From Bradyrhizobium sp. Ec3.3 (GTDB taxonomy: Bacteria; Pseudomonadota; Alphaproteobacteria; Rhizobiales; Xanthobacteraceae): a stretch of 64,000 nt of DNA. Position numbers and translations under genes: made by a program. Shown in pieces: positions 10,581 to 18,244 of the stretch; position 1 is the first letter of the stretch; the number at the start of each line of letters is the position of its first letter. The stretch is from positions 124,001 through 188,000 of the forward strand of contig NZ_AXAS01000013.1 of assembly GCF_000472925.1 (NCBI RefSeq), in the 5' to 3' direction. A model generated the notes under the pieces. It was not told where the DNA came from and ran no database searches. It saw only the letters and a list, made by a program, of their open reading frames with translations.

Positions 10581-12194
10581 ATGGCTGATTACTATCCGCT
10601 AATCGCCCGTGCTATTGCCGCCCTGGACCCCAATGCTCCCGGCGAAAGCCGCCGCGCGCTCTATGAACGGGCGCGCACGGCGCTGATCGCGCAGCTCCGC
10701 AGCGTGCAGCCACCGCTCTCCGAATCCGAGATCACGCGCGAGCGCCTGTCGCTGGAAGAGGCCGTCCGCAAGGTCGAATCGGAAGCCGCCCAGCGCGCCC
10801 GCGAGGCCTCGCGCCCGGGCGGCGGCCCCCGCACCGGCGGCGGCAGTGGTGATGCCTTCCGTCGGGCCAGTGCCCGCGCCGCCGAGGGCGCTCTGCCCGT
10901 TGCGCCGCCTTCGGCCTCATCGCCCGCACCGCGCCCCCCGCGTCCCGCGGCGCCGCCGCCGTCGCGCAACGAGCGTCCCCCGCTTGGCGGGGACGATCTC
11001 GGAGACCGCGACGCCCAGCGCCAGTCGCGTCCTCCGCGCCCGCAGGCTCCGCCCCCGATGCCCGAGCCGCCGCCGGCGCCGCCTGCGGCGCGCGATCGCT
11101 CCACCTCGCGCCGTCCCCCGGAGGGCGCACCACCGCAGGCGCCGGGCGTTCGCGGCTTTCGCGACATCACCGCGGATGCCGACGATCTCGGCCGGGCCGC
11201 AGCGCAAGCCAACCGCGCCGCGCGCCGCACCTACGCCAACGTGCCGTCGCCCTCGCCGGAGTTCGACCGGCTCGAGCCGAATCTGGAGAACCGCGGCGGG
11301 GAGCCGCCGGACGTTCCGTATTCCTATGACGAGTCGATCGAGGAAGCCGAGCGCTACGCGCCCCGGCCGTCCGCGCCGCGCCCGCACATCCCGGTCCTCG
11401 ACCGCGACACCAAGAAGCGCCGCTCCGGCTCCACCTTCCCGTTCAAGAGCGCGATCGCCGTCGGCATCGTGCTAATCCTGGTCGGTGCCGGCATCCTCTG
11501 GGGCAAGCAGGCGGTGCAGACCGTGAGCGGCCTGTTCAAGCCATCACAGACGCAGGTCGTCGAGGCGCCGAAGGATACGTCGCAGCCGGCGCCGAAGCCG
11601 AAGATCCCGGATCGCGTCGGCCAGCCCTCGTCGACCGAGCAGCCGGCCGCGCCGGTGGCGCAGAAGGTCGTGCTCTATGACGAGGATCCGTCCGATCCCA
11701 AGGGCAAGCAATATGTCGGCACCGTGGTCTGGCGGACCGAGCCGATCAAGGCCTCGGGCAATCAGAAGGCCGACGTCGCCGTGCGCGCCGACATCGACAT
11801 CCCCGACCGCAAGTTCAAGATGACGATGTCGTTCCGTCGCAACACGGATTCATCGCTGCCGGCGAGCCACACCGCAGAGCTGACCTTCATCCTGCCGCCG
11901 GACTTCCCCGGTGGCGGCGTCGCCAACGTGCCTGGCATCCTGATGAAGTCGAACGAGCAGGCGCGCGGCACGCCGCTCGCGGGCCTCGCAGTCAAGGTCA
12001 CCGACGGCTTCTTCCTGGTCGGCCTCTCCAACGTCGATGCCGATCGCGCGCGCAACGTCCAGCTCCTGAAGGAGCGCTCCTGGTTCGACGTGCCGTTGGT
12101 CTACGCCAACCAGCGTCGCGCCATCATCGCCATCGAGAAGGGTGCCCCCGGCGAGCGCGCCTTCAACGACGCGTTCGCGGCGTGGGGGGAGTAG
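10581..12194 (+). CDS. Proline-rich single-pass membrane protein of unknown function
   Basis: A 537-residue protein without a recognised enzymatic domain. Residues 1-70 form a helical cytoplasmic segment (YYPLIARAIAALDPN; ESRRALYERARTAL). About 75-290 is a low-complexity Pro/Arg/Ala-rich region. A single membrane segment follows (AIAVGIVLILVGAGILWG, about 294-312). The remainder is a periplasmic domain of about 220 residues rich in beta-type sequence. It starts 37 bp after purA and may be cotranscribed. Topology suggests an envelope-spanning or scaffolding role, but this is inference; I do not recognise the family. Confidence 0.75.
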   Translation: MADYYPLIARAIAALDPNAPGESRRALYERARTALIAQLRSVQPPLSESEITRERLSLEEAVRKVESEAAQRAREASRPGGGPRTGGGSGDAFRRASARAAEGALPVAPPSASSPAPRPPRPAAPPPSRNERPPLGGDDLGDRDAQRQSRPPRPQAPPPMPEPPPAPPAARDRSTSRRPPEGAPPQAPGVRGFRDITADADDLGRAAAQANRAARRTYANVPSPSPEFDRLEPNLENRGGEPPDVPYSYDESIEEAERYAPRPSAPRPHIPVLDRDTKKRRSGSTFPFKSAIAVGIVLILVGAGILWGKQAVQTVSGLFKPSQTQVVEAPKDTSQPAPKPKIPDRVGQPSSTEQPAAPVAQKVVLYDEDPSDPKGKQYVGTVVWRTEPIKASGNQKADVAVRADIDIPDRKFKMTMSFRRNTDSSLPASHTAELTFILPPDFPGGGVANVPGILMKSNEQARGTPLAGLAVKVTDGFFLVGLSNVDADRARNVQLLKERSWFDVPLVYANQRRAIIAIEKGAPGERAFNDAFAAWGE

Positions 12195-12260
12195 GGAACA
12201 CTTCAACCGCTTTCGTCATTCCGGGTTCACGCTTCGCGCGCCCTCGAATGACCGCAGAAC

Positions 12261-13541
12261 CTAGTGCCCCGTCCCGCCGATCTCCACCACGCCCACCTTG
12301 TTGACGAGGCTGTTGGCCAGCACCGGGTTGCCGTTGCGGTCGACGTCCATGTTGCGGACGATGTCACCGCCGCCGGGGATCGCCCAGCTCTGGAATTTCT
12401 CGCTTGCGGGATCGAAGCGGACGATGGTGTTGGGTTTTGCGGCGGACTCGCTGTACCAGACTGCGCCCTTGGTGAAGACGATGCCGTAAGGCTGCGACTT
12501 CGGCCCGCTCGGTGAAGCCCATTCCTTCACCATGCCCGTTGTGGGATCGAGCCGGCCGAGAAAGCCGCGAGCGAAATCGACATACCAGATCGCATCGTCG
12601 GGGCCGACAGCGAGCCGGCGCGGGCGGGCGGCCGCATCCGGCAACAGGTACTCGCGGATCTCCATCGTCTTCGAATCGATGGTTGCGATCTTCGGTGCGC
12701 CGAACTCGACGAACCAGACGGCGTTCTTCGCATTCACCACGATGCCGTAGGGCCGCGCGTTCGCCGTCGGCGGCGTGACGAGCCTGATCTCGCCGCTCGT
12801 TGGATCAAGGCGCCCGACCTTGTTGCCGCCTTGCACGGTGAACCAGATGATGCCGTCATGGTCGAAGACGAGCGTATGCGGGTCCTTGGCCGATGCATCC
12901 GGCAGCCGGTACTCCCTGACGTCGCCGGTCTTCGGATCGAGCCTGCCGATCAGCCCGGCGAAATTGCCGGTGAACCAGATGTTGCCGTCCTTGTCCTCCT
13001 TCAGCCCGTGCGGACCGGTCTGTGGATTGAGCTTGTATTCGCGGATCGCGCCGCTGGCGGGATCGAGGCGGCCGAGCACGTTGGCGAGCTGGCCCGAGTA
13101 CCACAGCGATCCGTCACGAGCGGCGAGCGGATCGTGCGGCCGCGAGCCCTCGGTGGCGACCGGCCACTCCTTGATGTCGATCTGCGTGTCGCCGGCGATC
13201 AGCGCTGCCGCCGGCCGTGGCCGTTCCGGAAAGCTCTTGATGAGATAGTCGGTGATCCCGGCGACCTCCTCCGGCGGGATCGGCGCGCCAAAATTCTGCA
13301 TCATGCGGATGACGGTGTGCCAGCCTTCGGGCGAGTAGCCCGCCGTGAGCCGGCCGATGTCGTGGCAGGAGCCGCAGATGCCGACGACGGTGTTCTTGCC
13401 GGGGCCATCCGGAAAGTTGACGCCGGCCTGCTGGGCGGGCGCCGCGCAAGGCGCCAGTGCCAGCAAGGCGGCTGTGCTCGCCGGGATAAGGAATTGCCGC
13501 CAGCCGCCCGCGATCAGGATCCTCGCCCAAATCTTCGCCAT
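12261..13541 (-). CDS. Exported c-type cytochrome / Vgb-like beta-propeller protein
   Basis: A 426-residue periplasmic protein. A hydrophobic signal segment (FLIPASTAALLALAPCAAPAQQ) is followed by a single haem-c site CGSCH (about residue 55) with a small cytochrome-like segment up to about residue 110 (ITDYLIKSFPERPRP). The rest is a propeller of six or seven repeats of the virginiamycin B lyase type, with recurring IWFT, GRLDPxTG and IREYxLPD. The fusion suggests a redox protein or quinoprotein-like sensor in the periplasm rather than an antibiotic lyase. It is transcribed alone. Confidence 0.82.
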   Translation of the reverse strand: MAKIWARILIAGGWRQFLIPASTAALLALAPCAAPAQQAGVNFPDGPGKNTVVGICGSCHDIGRLTAGYSPEGWHTVIRMMQNFGAPIPPEEVAGITDYLIKSFPERPRPAAALIAGDTQIDIKEWPVATEGSRPHDPLAARDGSLWYSGQLANVLGRLDPASGAIREYKLNPQTGPHGLKEDKDGNIWFTGNFAGLIGRLDPKTGDVREYRLPDASAKDPHTLVFDHDGIIWFTVQGGNKVGRLDPTSGEIRLVTPPTANARPYGIVVNAKNAVWFVEFGAPKIATIDSKTMEIREYLLPDAAARPRRLAVGPDDAIWYVDFARGFLGRLDPTTGMVKEWASPSGPKSQPYGIVFTKGAVWYSESAAKPNTIVRFDPASEKFQSWAIPGGGDIVRNMDVDRNGNPVLANSLVNKVGVVEIGGTGH

Positions 13542-13627
13542 GTCTGTTGCTCCAGCTCTCTTGGCCGGGCCTCAGCATAGCGTCGATCGCGACAGGACGC
13601 CGCTCAACTTGCAGTGCGCGCGAGGGA

Positions 13628-13900
13628 TCAGTTCGCGGCAGCTTCCCGCTTGCGCGCGGCGGCGGCCTCGCGGTCCATCACGGCGCGGCAGCCCGGGCTG
13701 ACATGGTGCTTGTTGCGGACCATGCAGGCAGTGACCCGGGAGATGTAGGGGATTTCGCTGGCGCACAGCCGCATGGCGTCGCTGGTGCACATCTGTTGCG
13801 CCTCGGACGAGAAGGCGAGGCCGGGTGCGGCGTGAAGCACGGTGGCAGTTGCGGCAATGGCGGCGAAAGTGGCGATCTTCCCGATCCGGTAACTAGACAT
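13628..13900 (-). CDS. Small exported cysteine-rich protein, copy A
   Basis: A 90-residue secreted protein. Starting at the ATG at 13900, the product opens with a signal peptide (IGKIATFAAIAATATVLHAA, cleavage near GLAFS); an upstream in-frame start at 13993 lacks support. The mature part has four spaced cysteines: MCTSDAMRLC, then ACMVRNK and GCRAVM. The spacing resembles the Cys-rich repeat of Golgi/FGFR-binding proteins (PF00839-like), which also occurs in small proteobacterial periplasmic proteins. A related protein is encoded at 14433-14675. Function unknown. Confidence 0.75.
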   Translation of the reverse strand: MSSYRIGKIATFAAIAATATVLHAAPGLAFSSEAQQMCTSDAMRLCASEIPYISRVTACMVRNKHHVSPGCRAVMDREAAAARKREAAAN

Positions 13901-14153
13901 GTGAGATGCATCCCCAAGATTTTGGCGGTGTTGGCCGCTTGTGCATTGGAGGCGCCGCACGCGGCTTGCGCTGCCGCACGTCAGGTCCGACACGCGGGGA
14001 GATGCCCCCGGTGTGGTTGCTCGATTACGCTTGAGATTTCGAATCGAAAGTGCTGCGCCGCCCCGATTCGATTATGCGCGAATGCTGCGAAGCTTCAATG
14101 GTTCGTGTGAACGATTTCACGATTGTTGCGCGTTCGTCACGGCAACGCTTGCC

Positions 14154-14360
14154 TCACGCACGCGCCGAGGGCGCGTCAGCGAGAGCCGCGGCATGCTCCT
14201 CGATCGCCGTGACGCCTTTGGACGTCAGCTCGAACAGGTCTCCGTCCTTCATGACATAGCCTTCGATGATGAGCTCCTCGATCTCGCCATGGCGGTCGTC
14301 GGCGAAGGCGATGGACTGGCTAATGTCCCTGAGGATCGCGAGCTGTTCGTCGCGCAGCAT
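14154..14360 (-). CDS. Small acidic protein, possible winged-helix fold
   Basis: A 68-residue soluble protein. Two helical segments (ILRDISQSIAFADDRHGEI) are followed by LIIEGYVMKDGDLFELTSKG, which looks like the second helix and beta-wing of a small winged helix, ending VTAIEEHAAAL. No signal peptide or cysteines. It lies between the two Cys-rich secreted protein genes, all on the minus strand. It could be a small regulator; this is inference from the shape of the sequence only. Confidence 0.65.
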   Translation of the reverse strand: MLRDEQLAILRDISQSIAFADDRHGEIEELIIEGYVMKDGDLFELTSKGVTAIEEHAAALADAPSARA

Positions 14361-14376
14361 CGTGGCATCTCCGTCT

Positions 14377-14415
14377 TAAGGCGCGATGAGGTCAGGATGA
14401 ATCGTCATCGCGCTT
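14377..14415. repeat. Palindromic repeat (TAAAGCGCGATGA type)
   Basis: The left arm TTAAGGCGCGATGA and right arm TCATCGCGCTTA are inverted. The centre GTCAGGATGAATCG is the reverse complement of the centre of the element at 15987-16029, so both belong to one family in opposite orientations. It sits between the 14154-14360 and 14433-14675 genes. Confidence 0.7.
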
Positions 14416-14432
14416 AGGGCGCCGCAAGCGCC

Positions 14433-14675
14433 TTACATGCCGTGGCTCTCGAACACCTTGCGGCAGGAGCGCGAGAGCCTGGCCCGGTTCGCCTGGAGGC
14501 AGGACTGGACCGCCCCGTCATTGCCGAGATCCTTGCGGCACAGGCGCTCGGCGTCGCGCGAGCAGGCCTGCTGCTCTCCTGGGGTTCCAGCATGACCTTG
14601 CGCGAATGCCGGCGGGCTTGTGAGGCCGGATGCGGTGAGCGTAATCGTTGCCAGGAACAGGGTCATCCAACGCAT
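14433..14675 (-). CDS. Small exported cysteine-rich protein, copy B
   Basis: An 80-residue secreted protein. From the ATG at 14675 the product starts with a signal peptide (MRWMTLFLATITLTASGL, ending PPAFAQ). The mature part has the same four-cysteine layout as the 13628-13900 product: ACSRDAERLC, SCLQANRARL and SCRKVF. The CL-x-x-N-x-x-x-L-S-x-x-C pattern matches the Cys-rich (PF00839-like) repeat. It is probably folded by periplasmic disulfides. Role unknown; similar proteins are scattered in rhizobial genomes (general knowledge). Confidence 0.75.
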   Translation of the reverse strand: MRWMTLFLATITLTASGLTSPPAFAQGHAGTPGEQQACSRDAERLCRKDLGNDGAVQSCLQANRARLSRSCRKVFESHGM

Positions 14676-14825
14676 GGCCAAATCCAATCTCCTGAAAGGG
14701 CAGACATGTGGTGCGTTCACAGAACCCGGCGGCCTGCCACTTGTTCCCCGGCCGCCCCGACCCGGCTATCCAAGCTTCTCAGGGCGCTGCTATAACGGGG
14801 CGGGTCTTGAGGTGAGGGGTAATTG

Positions 14826-15251
14826 ATGAAACGGTATCTGGTTTTTGCGCTGGTGGGCCCGTTTGTCGGTGGTTTCCTGCTGCTGCTGACGACGACCTAC
14901 CAGTCCGGCTATTGGGCCCAGACCAATTTGGGCGAGGTCGGCAAGCTGTTCGTGGTGTTCTTCAAGACCCTGCAATACAGCTATTTGTTCGGCTTCCTTC
15001 CCTCGCTGATGATCGGCGCGGTCGACGACATCCTGGTCCACATCAAGCGGATCGGGCCGGTGCTGCGGATGCTGCTGGTTGGCCTGTTCGCGTTCGTGCT
15101 CGCCGCTATCACCTATGGCTCGCGCGGGGCGGATACCGGCGCGGTGCAATGGATCCTCTATGGCCTCGTCGGTTTCGTGCCGAGCGTGATTTCGTCATGG
15201 CTCGTGCATAAATATGTCGAGGAGTCGCAACCGGCTCCGGCGCCAACCTGA
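14826..15251 (+). CDS. Small four-helix inner-membrane protein (DUF5413-like)
   Basis: A 141-residue membrane protein with about four hydrophobic segments: YLVFALVGPFVGGFLLLL, then a re-entrant or second segment around YSYLFGFLPSLMIGAV, MLLVGLFAFVLAAITYG, and WILYGLVGFVPSVISSWLV. The ATG at 14826 is preferred to an adjacent TTG; GAGG/GAGGGG lies 8-15 nt upstream. The short C-terminal tail is proline rich. It resembles a family annotated DUF5413 in Bradyrhizobium (recalled, not searched). No function is known. Confidence 0.75.
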   Translation: MKRYLVFALVGPFVGGFLLLLTTTYQSGYWAQTNLGEVGKLFVVFFKTLQYSYLFGFLPSLMIGAVDDILVHIKRIGPVLRMLLVGLFAFVLAAITYGSRGADTGAVQWILYGLVGFVPSVISSWLVHKYVEESQPAPAPT

Positions 15252-15329
15252 GGGCAGGGGCGGCGATTGGGCGCGGCGCAGCAACCGAAGCGGCGCATGC
15301 GCGTTTGCCCAAGCGATGACGCTCAACGA

Positions 15330-15881
15330 ATGACGATGTCTGACGACGATATTCTTGCAACGCGCCGTCCCCGCTCGGGGAGGACCTCGCGCGCGGCCTT
15401 CTCGGGCGATGAGGCGCGTGGGCCGATCATCGATCAGGACGGCCGCGAGATCCGTCCCGAGACGCTCGGAGAGGGCTTTCGCGAATTCGGCCAAGAGTTC
15501 GGCCAAGAATTTGGCCAAACCAATCCGTTCGGCAATCTGACGCGCGAGCAGCGGCTGGCGCGGCTCGAGGCGATCGCAAAGCTGCTCGACGTCGCCTTCA
15601 TCCTGCCCGGCACCAATATCCGCTACGGCATCGACGGCCTGATCGGCTTGATCCCTGTCATCGGCGACATCATCACAACAGCGATCTCGCTGTGGCTGGT
15701 GCGCGAGGCCCGCGCGCTGGGCGCGCCCTGGTACATCACGGCGCGGATGCTCGGCAATGTCGCGGTCGACGGCGTGGTCGGCATGGTGCCGTTCGCAGGC
15801 GATGCCTTCGACGTCATGTTCCGCGCCAACATGCGCAACGTCCGCCTGTTGCGCCGCTGGCTGGACAAGCAGCCGCGCTAG
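15330..15881 (+). CDS. DUF4112 domain membrane protein
   Basis: A 183-residue protein. The hydrophilic N-terminus has a short tandem repeat (EFGQEFGQEFGQ). About residues 80-180 form the DUF4112 domain: RLEAIAKLLDVAFILPGTN, then the hairpin GLIGLIPVIGDIITTAISLW, and a second similar hairpin VDGVVGMVPFAGDAFDVMF. Two short hydrophobic hairpins of this kind usually associate with the inner membrane. Starts at 15330, 15336 (MSDDD) and an upstream TTG at 15267 are all in frame; the first two are more natural. Function unknown. Confidence 0.8.
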   Translation: MTMSDDDILATRRPRSGRTSRAAFSGDEARGPIIDQDGREIRPETLGEGFREFGQEFGQEFGQTNPFGNLTREQRLARLEAIAKLLDVAFILPGTNIRYGIDGLIGLIPVIGDIITTAISLWLVREARALGAPWYITARMLGNVAVDGVVGMVPFAGDAFDVMFRANMRNVRLLRRWLDKQPR

Positions 15882-15883
15882 AG

Positions 15884-15980
15884 CATGATCCGGACCGGAG
15901 CGCCGCGTTAGCGCAAAGTGTGGAGCGGTTTTCCCTCGCGACAAACGCGGTACGCGTTTGCGCGGAGATCATGCTCAAAC
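15884..15980. repeat. Dispersed repeat (GCATGATCCGGA type), copy 1
   Basis: Begins AGCATGATCCGGACCGG and ends GATCATGCTCAAACAAC, with the inner palindrome ACAAACGCGGTACGCGTTTG. It immediately follows the DUF4112 stop codon. Other copies are at 21230-21276, 40591-40637 and 49075-49147; copies 1 and 4 carry the CGCGACAAACGCG insert and copies 2 and 3 do not. Confidence 0.85.
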
Positions 15981-15986
15981 AACAGC

Positions 15987-16029
15987 CTAAAGCGCGATGA
16001 CGATTCATCCTGATCTCATTGCGCTTTAG
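15987..16029. repeat. Palindromic repeat (TAAAGCGCGATGA type)
   Basis: CTAAAGCGCGATGA is inverted as CTCATTGCGCTTTAG around a centre reading CGATTCATCCTGAT. It is the partner of the element at 14377-14415 and directly abuts the GCATGATCCGGA repeat, the same arrangement as at 21287-21310. Confidence 0.75.
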
Positions 16030-16034
16030 ACGCG

Positions 16035-16064
16035 AAAAGCGCGGTAACCTTTCGGCTACCGCGC
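16035..16064 (-). terminator. Intrinsic terminator of the 16093-16380 gene
   Basis: Read on the minus strand, an 11-bp stem GCGCGGTAGCC / GGTTACCGCGC closes a GAAA tetraloop and is followed by TTTTC. It lies about 30 bp beyond the stop codon of the minus-strand gene. Confidence 0.75.
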
Positions 16065-16092
16065 TCATTGCGCATCGGAGGATGAGAAAAGC

Positions 16093-16380
16093 TTACGCCG
16101 CGTCGGCGTCGGTGTTCGCGGCCGGCTTGCGGCGGCGCGGCAGCGGGAACGCCTCGCTCTCATAGAGCGAGCGGATGCCATTCTGGTCGAAGCGAGCTTC
16201 TTCGACCTGGAGGTACGCGCCGTTCAGTGAGTCCGTCGGCAATTCCTCGATCGCAAAGCGCACGGCTTCGGCCGCGGTGCCGAACCGCCGATAGGTGAAG
16301 CCCGCACGCTTCTTCTTGCGGATCGCGGCGGGGAAAAGCTCGGCGGAGGTATTGAAGTTGAACGGACGCAGTGGACGCAT
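16093..16380 (-). CDS. Small conserved protein of unknown function
   Basis: A 95-residue soluble, basic protein (RPFNFNTSAELFPAAIRKKK near the N-terminus; FGTAAEAVRFAIEELP, then LNGAYLQVEEARFDQNGIRS). The middle looks like a small alpha/beta fold and the tail is disordered (PRRRKPAANT). The ATG at 16380 is preferred to a TTG six bases upstream. A clear terminator follows. I do not recognise a named family; it is probably one of the short conserved proteins restricted to Rhizobiales (inference). Confidence 0.7.
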   Translation of the reverse strand: MRPLRPFNFNTSAELFPAAIRKKKRAGFTYRRFGTAAEAVRFAIEELPTDSLNGAYLQVEEARFDQNGIRSLYESEAFPLPRRRKPAANTDADAA

Positions 16381-16584
16381 GGTCAAAGACCTCGTGATCT
16401 TCTTCGGTTACAGGCGCGTGTGGGGTTTGTTGAGCGCGGGCCGCAATCGGGCGGCCATGGCATTTTCGCCCTCTAATATAGGCCGATTTGACGGAAATGC
16501 GACCCCTGCGAACGGAGATGATGAATCCACGCATGGCAGCCACGCAAAGGAAATAAGTTTAATAAATTCAATAGCTTGGATGGT

Positions 16585-16749
16585 TTACAGCTTGCCAAGA
16601 AGCAGCAGCACGATCAGCACCACCAGGACCACGCCGCCAATCCCCATGCCGGAATGGCCCATGCCATAGCCATAGCCGCCAAATCGGCCGGACATGCCGC
16701 CCAGGAGGTAGATAATCACCAGGATGATCAGGATGGTTCCGAGGGTCAT
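16585..16749 (-). CDS. DUF3309 small membrane protein
   Basis: A 54-residue hydrophobic protein: MTLGTILIILVIIYLLGG, a glycine-rich turn (GRFGGYGYGMGHSGMGIGG) and VVLVVLIVLLLLGKL. This two-helix layout with the C-terminal LLLLGKL is typical of DUF3309. A larger ORF in this frame runs upstream through msrB and is not real; the ATG at 16749 has GGAGG about 7 nt upstream. Function unknown; such proteins are often stress-induced (weak general knowledge). Confidence 0.8.
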   Translation of the reverse strand: MTLGTILIILVIIYLLGGMSGRFGGYGYGMGHSGMGIGGVVLVVLIVLLLLGKL

Positions 16750-16820
16750 GGCGTCCTCCCTGACGGTCCGCCGGAATGCGCCTCCGGCCGCACCGTCAGA
16801 AGAGAAAAGCACATCCGGCC

Positions 16821-16845
16821 GCCGGGTTCCATGCCGGAACCCGGC
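16821..16845 (-). terminator. Stem-loop downstream of msrB
   Basis: A perfect 10-bp inverted repeat, GCCGGGTTCC and GGAACCCGGC, separated by 5 nt and located 8 bp after the msrB stop codon. On the minus strand a T-rich stretch (GCTTTTCTCTT) follows about 15 nt later. It probably ends msrB transcription or protects the 3' end. Confidence 0.55.
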
Positions 16846-16853
16846 TCTTGCCA

Positions 16854-17273
16854 TTATCTCGGCTTGAGCTTCAGCGCCGCCGAATTGATGCAGTAGCGCA
16901 GGCCCGTGGGCGCCGGGCCGTCGGCGAAGACATGGCCGAGATGGCCGCTGCAATTGGAGCACAGCACCTCGGTGCGGATCATGCCGTGGCTTGAGTCCGT
17001 TTCCTCGTCGATATGGCTCTCGACCGCCGGCTGGGTGAAGCTCGGCCAGCCGCAGCCGGAATCGAATTTGGCGTCGGACTCGAACAGCACGTTGCCGCAG
17101 CCGGCGCAAACGTAGGTGCCGGCGCGGTGGTCGTGCTCGTACTCGCCCGAGAAGGGACGCTCGGTCGCCTTTTCGCGGAGTACCGCATACTGCATCGGCG
17201 TGAGCTCGCGCCGCCACTGCTCCTCGCTCTTGGCGACCTTGGTTTCGTTCGTGGGTGTCTTGGTGTCGGGCAT
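16854..17273 (-). CDS. msrB: Peptide-methionine (R)-S-oxide reductase
   Basis: A 139-residue cytosolic repair enzyme that reduces methionine R-sulfoxide in proteins. It has two zinc-binding CxxC pairs (C56/C59 in CAGC and C105/C108 in CSNC), the segment [20 protein letters not shown], and the catalytic Cys128 in RYCINSAAL. No signal peptide. It lies 14 bp downstream of an exported MsrA on the same strand, so the two are probably cotranscribed, giving an oxidative-damage repair pair split between compartments. Confidence 0.96.
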   Translation of the reverse strand: MPDTKTPTNETKVAKSEEQWRRELTPMQYAVLREKATERPFSGEYEHDHRAGTYVCAGCGNVLFESDAKFDSGCGWPSFTQPAVESHIDEETDSSHGMIRTEVLCSNCSGHLGHVFADGPAPTGLRYCINSAALKLKPR

Positions 17274-17287
17274 GGATCTCCCGTTCG

Positions 17288-17998
17288 TCAGTTGGTGGCC
17301 TTGCTGGCGCTGACCAGCGTCGGCTTCTCGATATAGTTATCCGCGAACAGCTTTTTCAGGTTCTCGACCTTCGGGATGTCGTTGTAGGCGATGTAGGGCT
17401 GGTTCGGATGCAACGTCAGATAATCCTGGTGATAGGCCTCCGCCGGATAGAACGCCTCCAGCGCGCCGACCTTGGTCACGATCGGCTTACTGAAGACCCT
17501 GGCGGCATTGAGCTGCGCGATGTAGCCGTCCGCGATCTTCTTCTGCTCGTCGGAGGTGGTGAAGATCGCCGAGCGATATTGCGTGCCTGTGTCGGGGCCC
17601 TGGCGGTTGAGCTGGGTCGGATCGTGCACGACGGAGAAGAAGATCTGGAGGATCTTGCCGTAGGAGATCTTCTTCGGATCGTATTTGATCTCGACGGACT
17701 CTGCGTGGCCAGTCGTGCCCGACGAGACCGTGTGATAGTCGGCGCTCGCCTTGGTGCCGCCGGCATAGCCGGAGACCGCGTTGACGACGCCGGCGGTGTG
17801 CTGGAACACGCCCTGAACGCCCCAGAAGCAGCCGCCGGCCACGACCGCGGTCTGGATACCGCTTGTGGGCGCAGCGTCGACGGCGGGGGCAGGGATCACC
17901 ACCGCATCTTCCGCAGCCCGCGAAGGCGCGGCGAAGGCCAGCGCCAGCGCGGCGGTGGCGGCGAGCAGAGGGAGGGAATGGAAGGCGGGTCGGCTCAT
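17288..17998 (-). CDS. msrA: Exported peptide-methionine (S)-S-oxide reductase
   Basis: A 236-residue MsrA that reduces methionine S-sulfoxide. The ATG at 17998 gives a signal peptide ([20 protein letters not shown]) and the catalytic motif GGCFWG with Cys57. Downstream are [17 protein letters not shown] and YHQDYL. Upstream in-frame codons as far as 18211 would bury the signal sequence and are rejected. The location is predicted to be periplasmic, unlike the neighbouring MsrB. Probably transcribed with msrB. Confidence 0.93.
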   Translation of the reverse strand: MSRPAFHSLPLLAATAALALAFAAPSRAAEDAVVIPAPAVDAAPTSGIQTAVVAGGCFWGVQGVFQHTAGVVNAVSGYAGGTKASADYHTVSSGTTGHAESVEIKYDPKKISYGKILQIFFSVVHDPTQLNRQGPDTGTQYRSAIFTTSDEQKKIADGYIAQLNAARVFSKPIVTKVGALEAFYPAEAYHQDYLTLHPNQPYIAYNDIPKVENLKKLFADNYIEKPTLVSASKATN

Positions 17999-18244
17999 GG
18001 CGGATCCTCGTTCGGTCGGTAGCGACAGTCTAGGGTGGTTGGGGCCGGGCGAACAGCCCGGCAGGCCGCCGCTTTCGGGCCTGCCCAAGATACGGACGCG
18101 CGGGCCGGATGTTACGCGCTGGCAGACACGAGCCCGTGAAGAAGCCATGCTAGCGTCGCCGGAACGCGGAAAATCGGGCCGGGATGAACCCCTCTCTTGG
18201 ATGACCGACATAGAATGAGTGGCGGTGGAGCTTGTTCGACGAAA

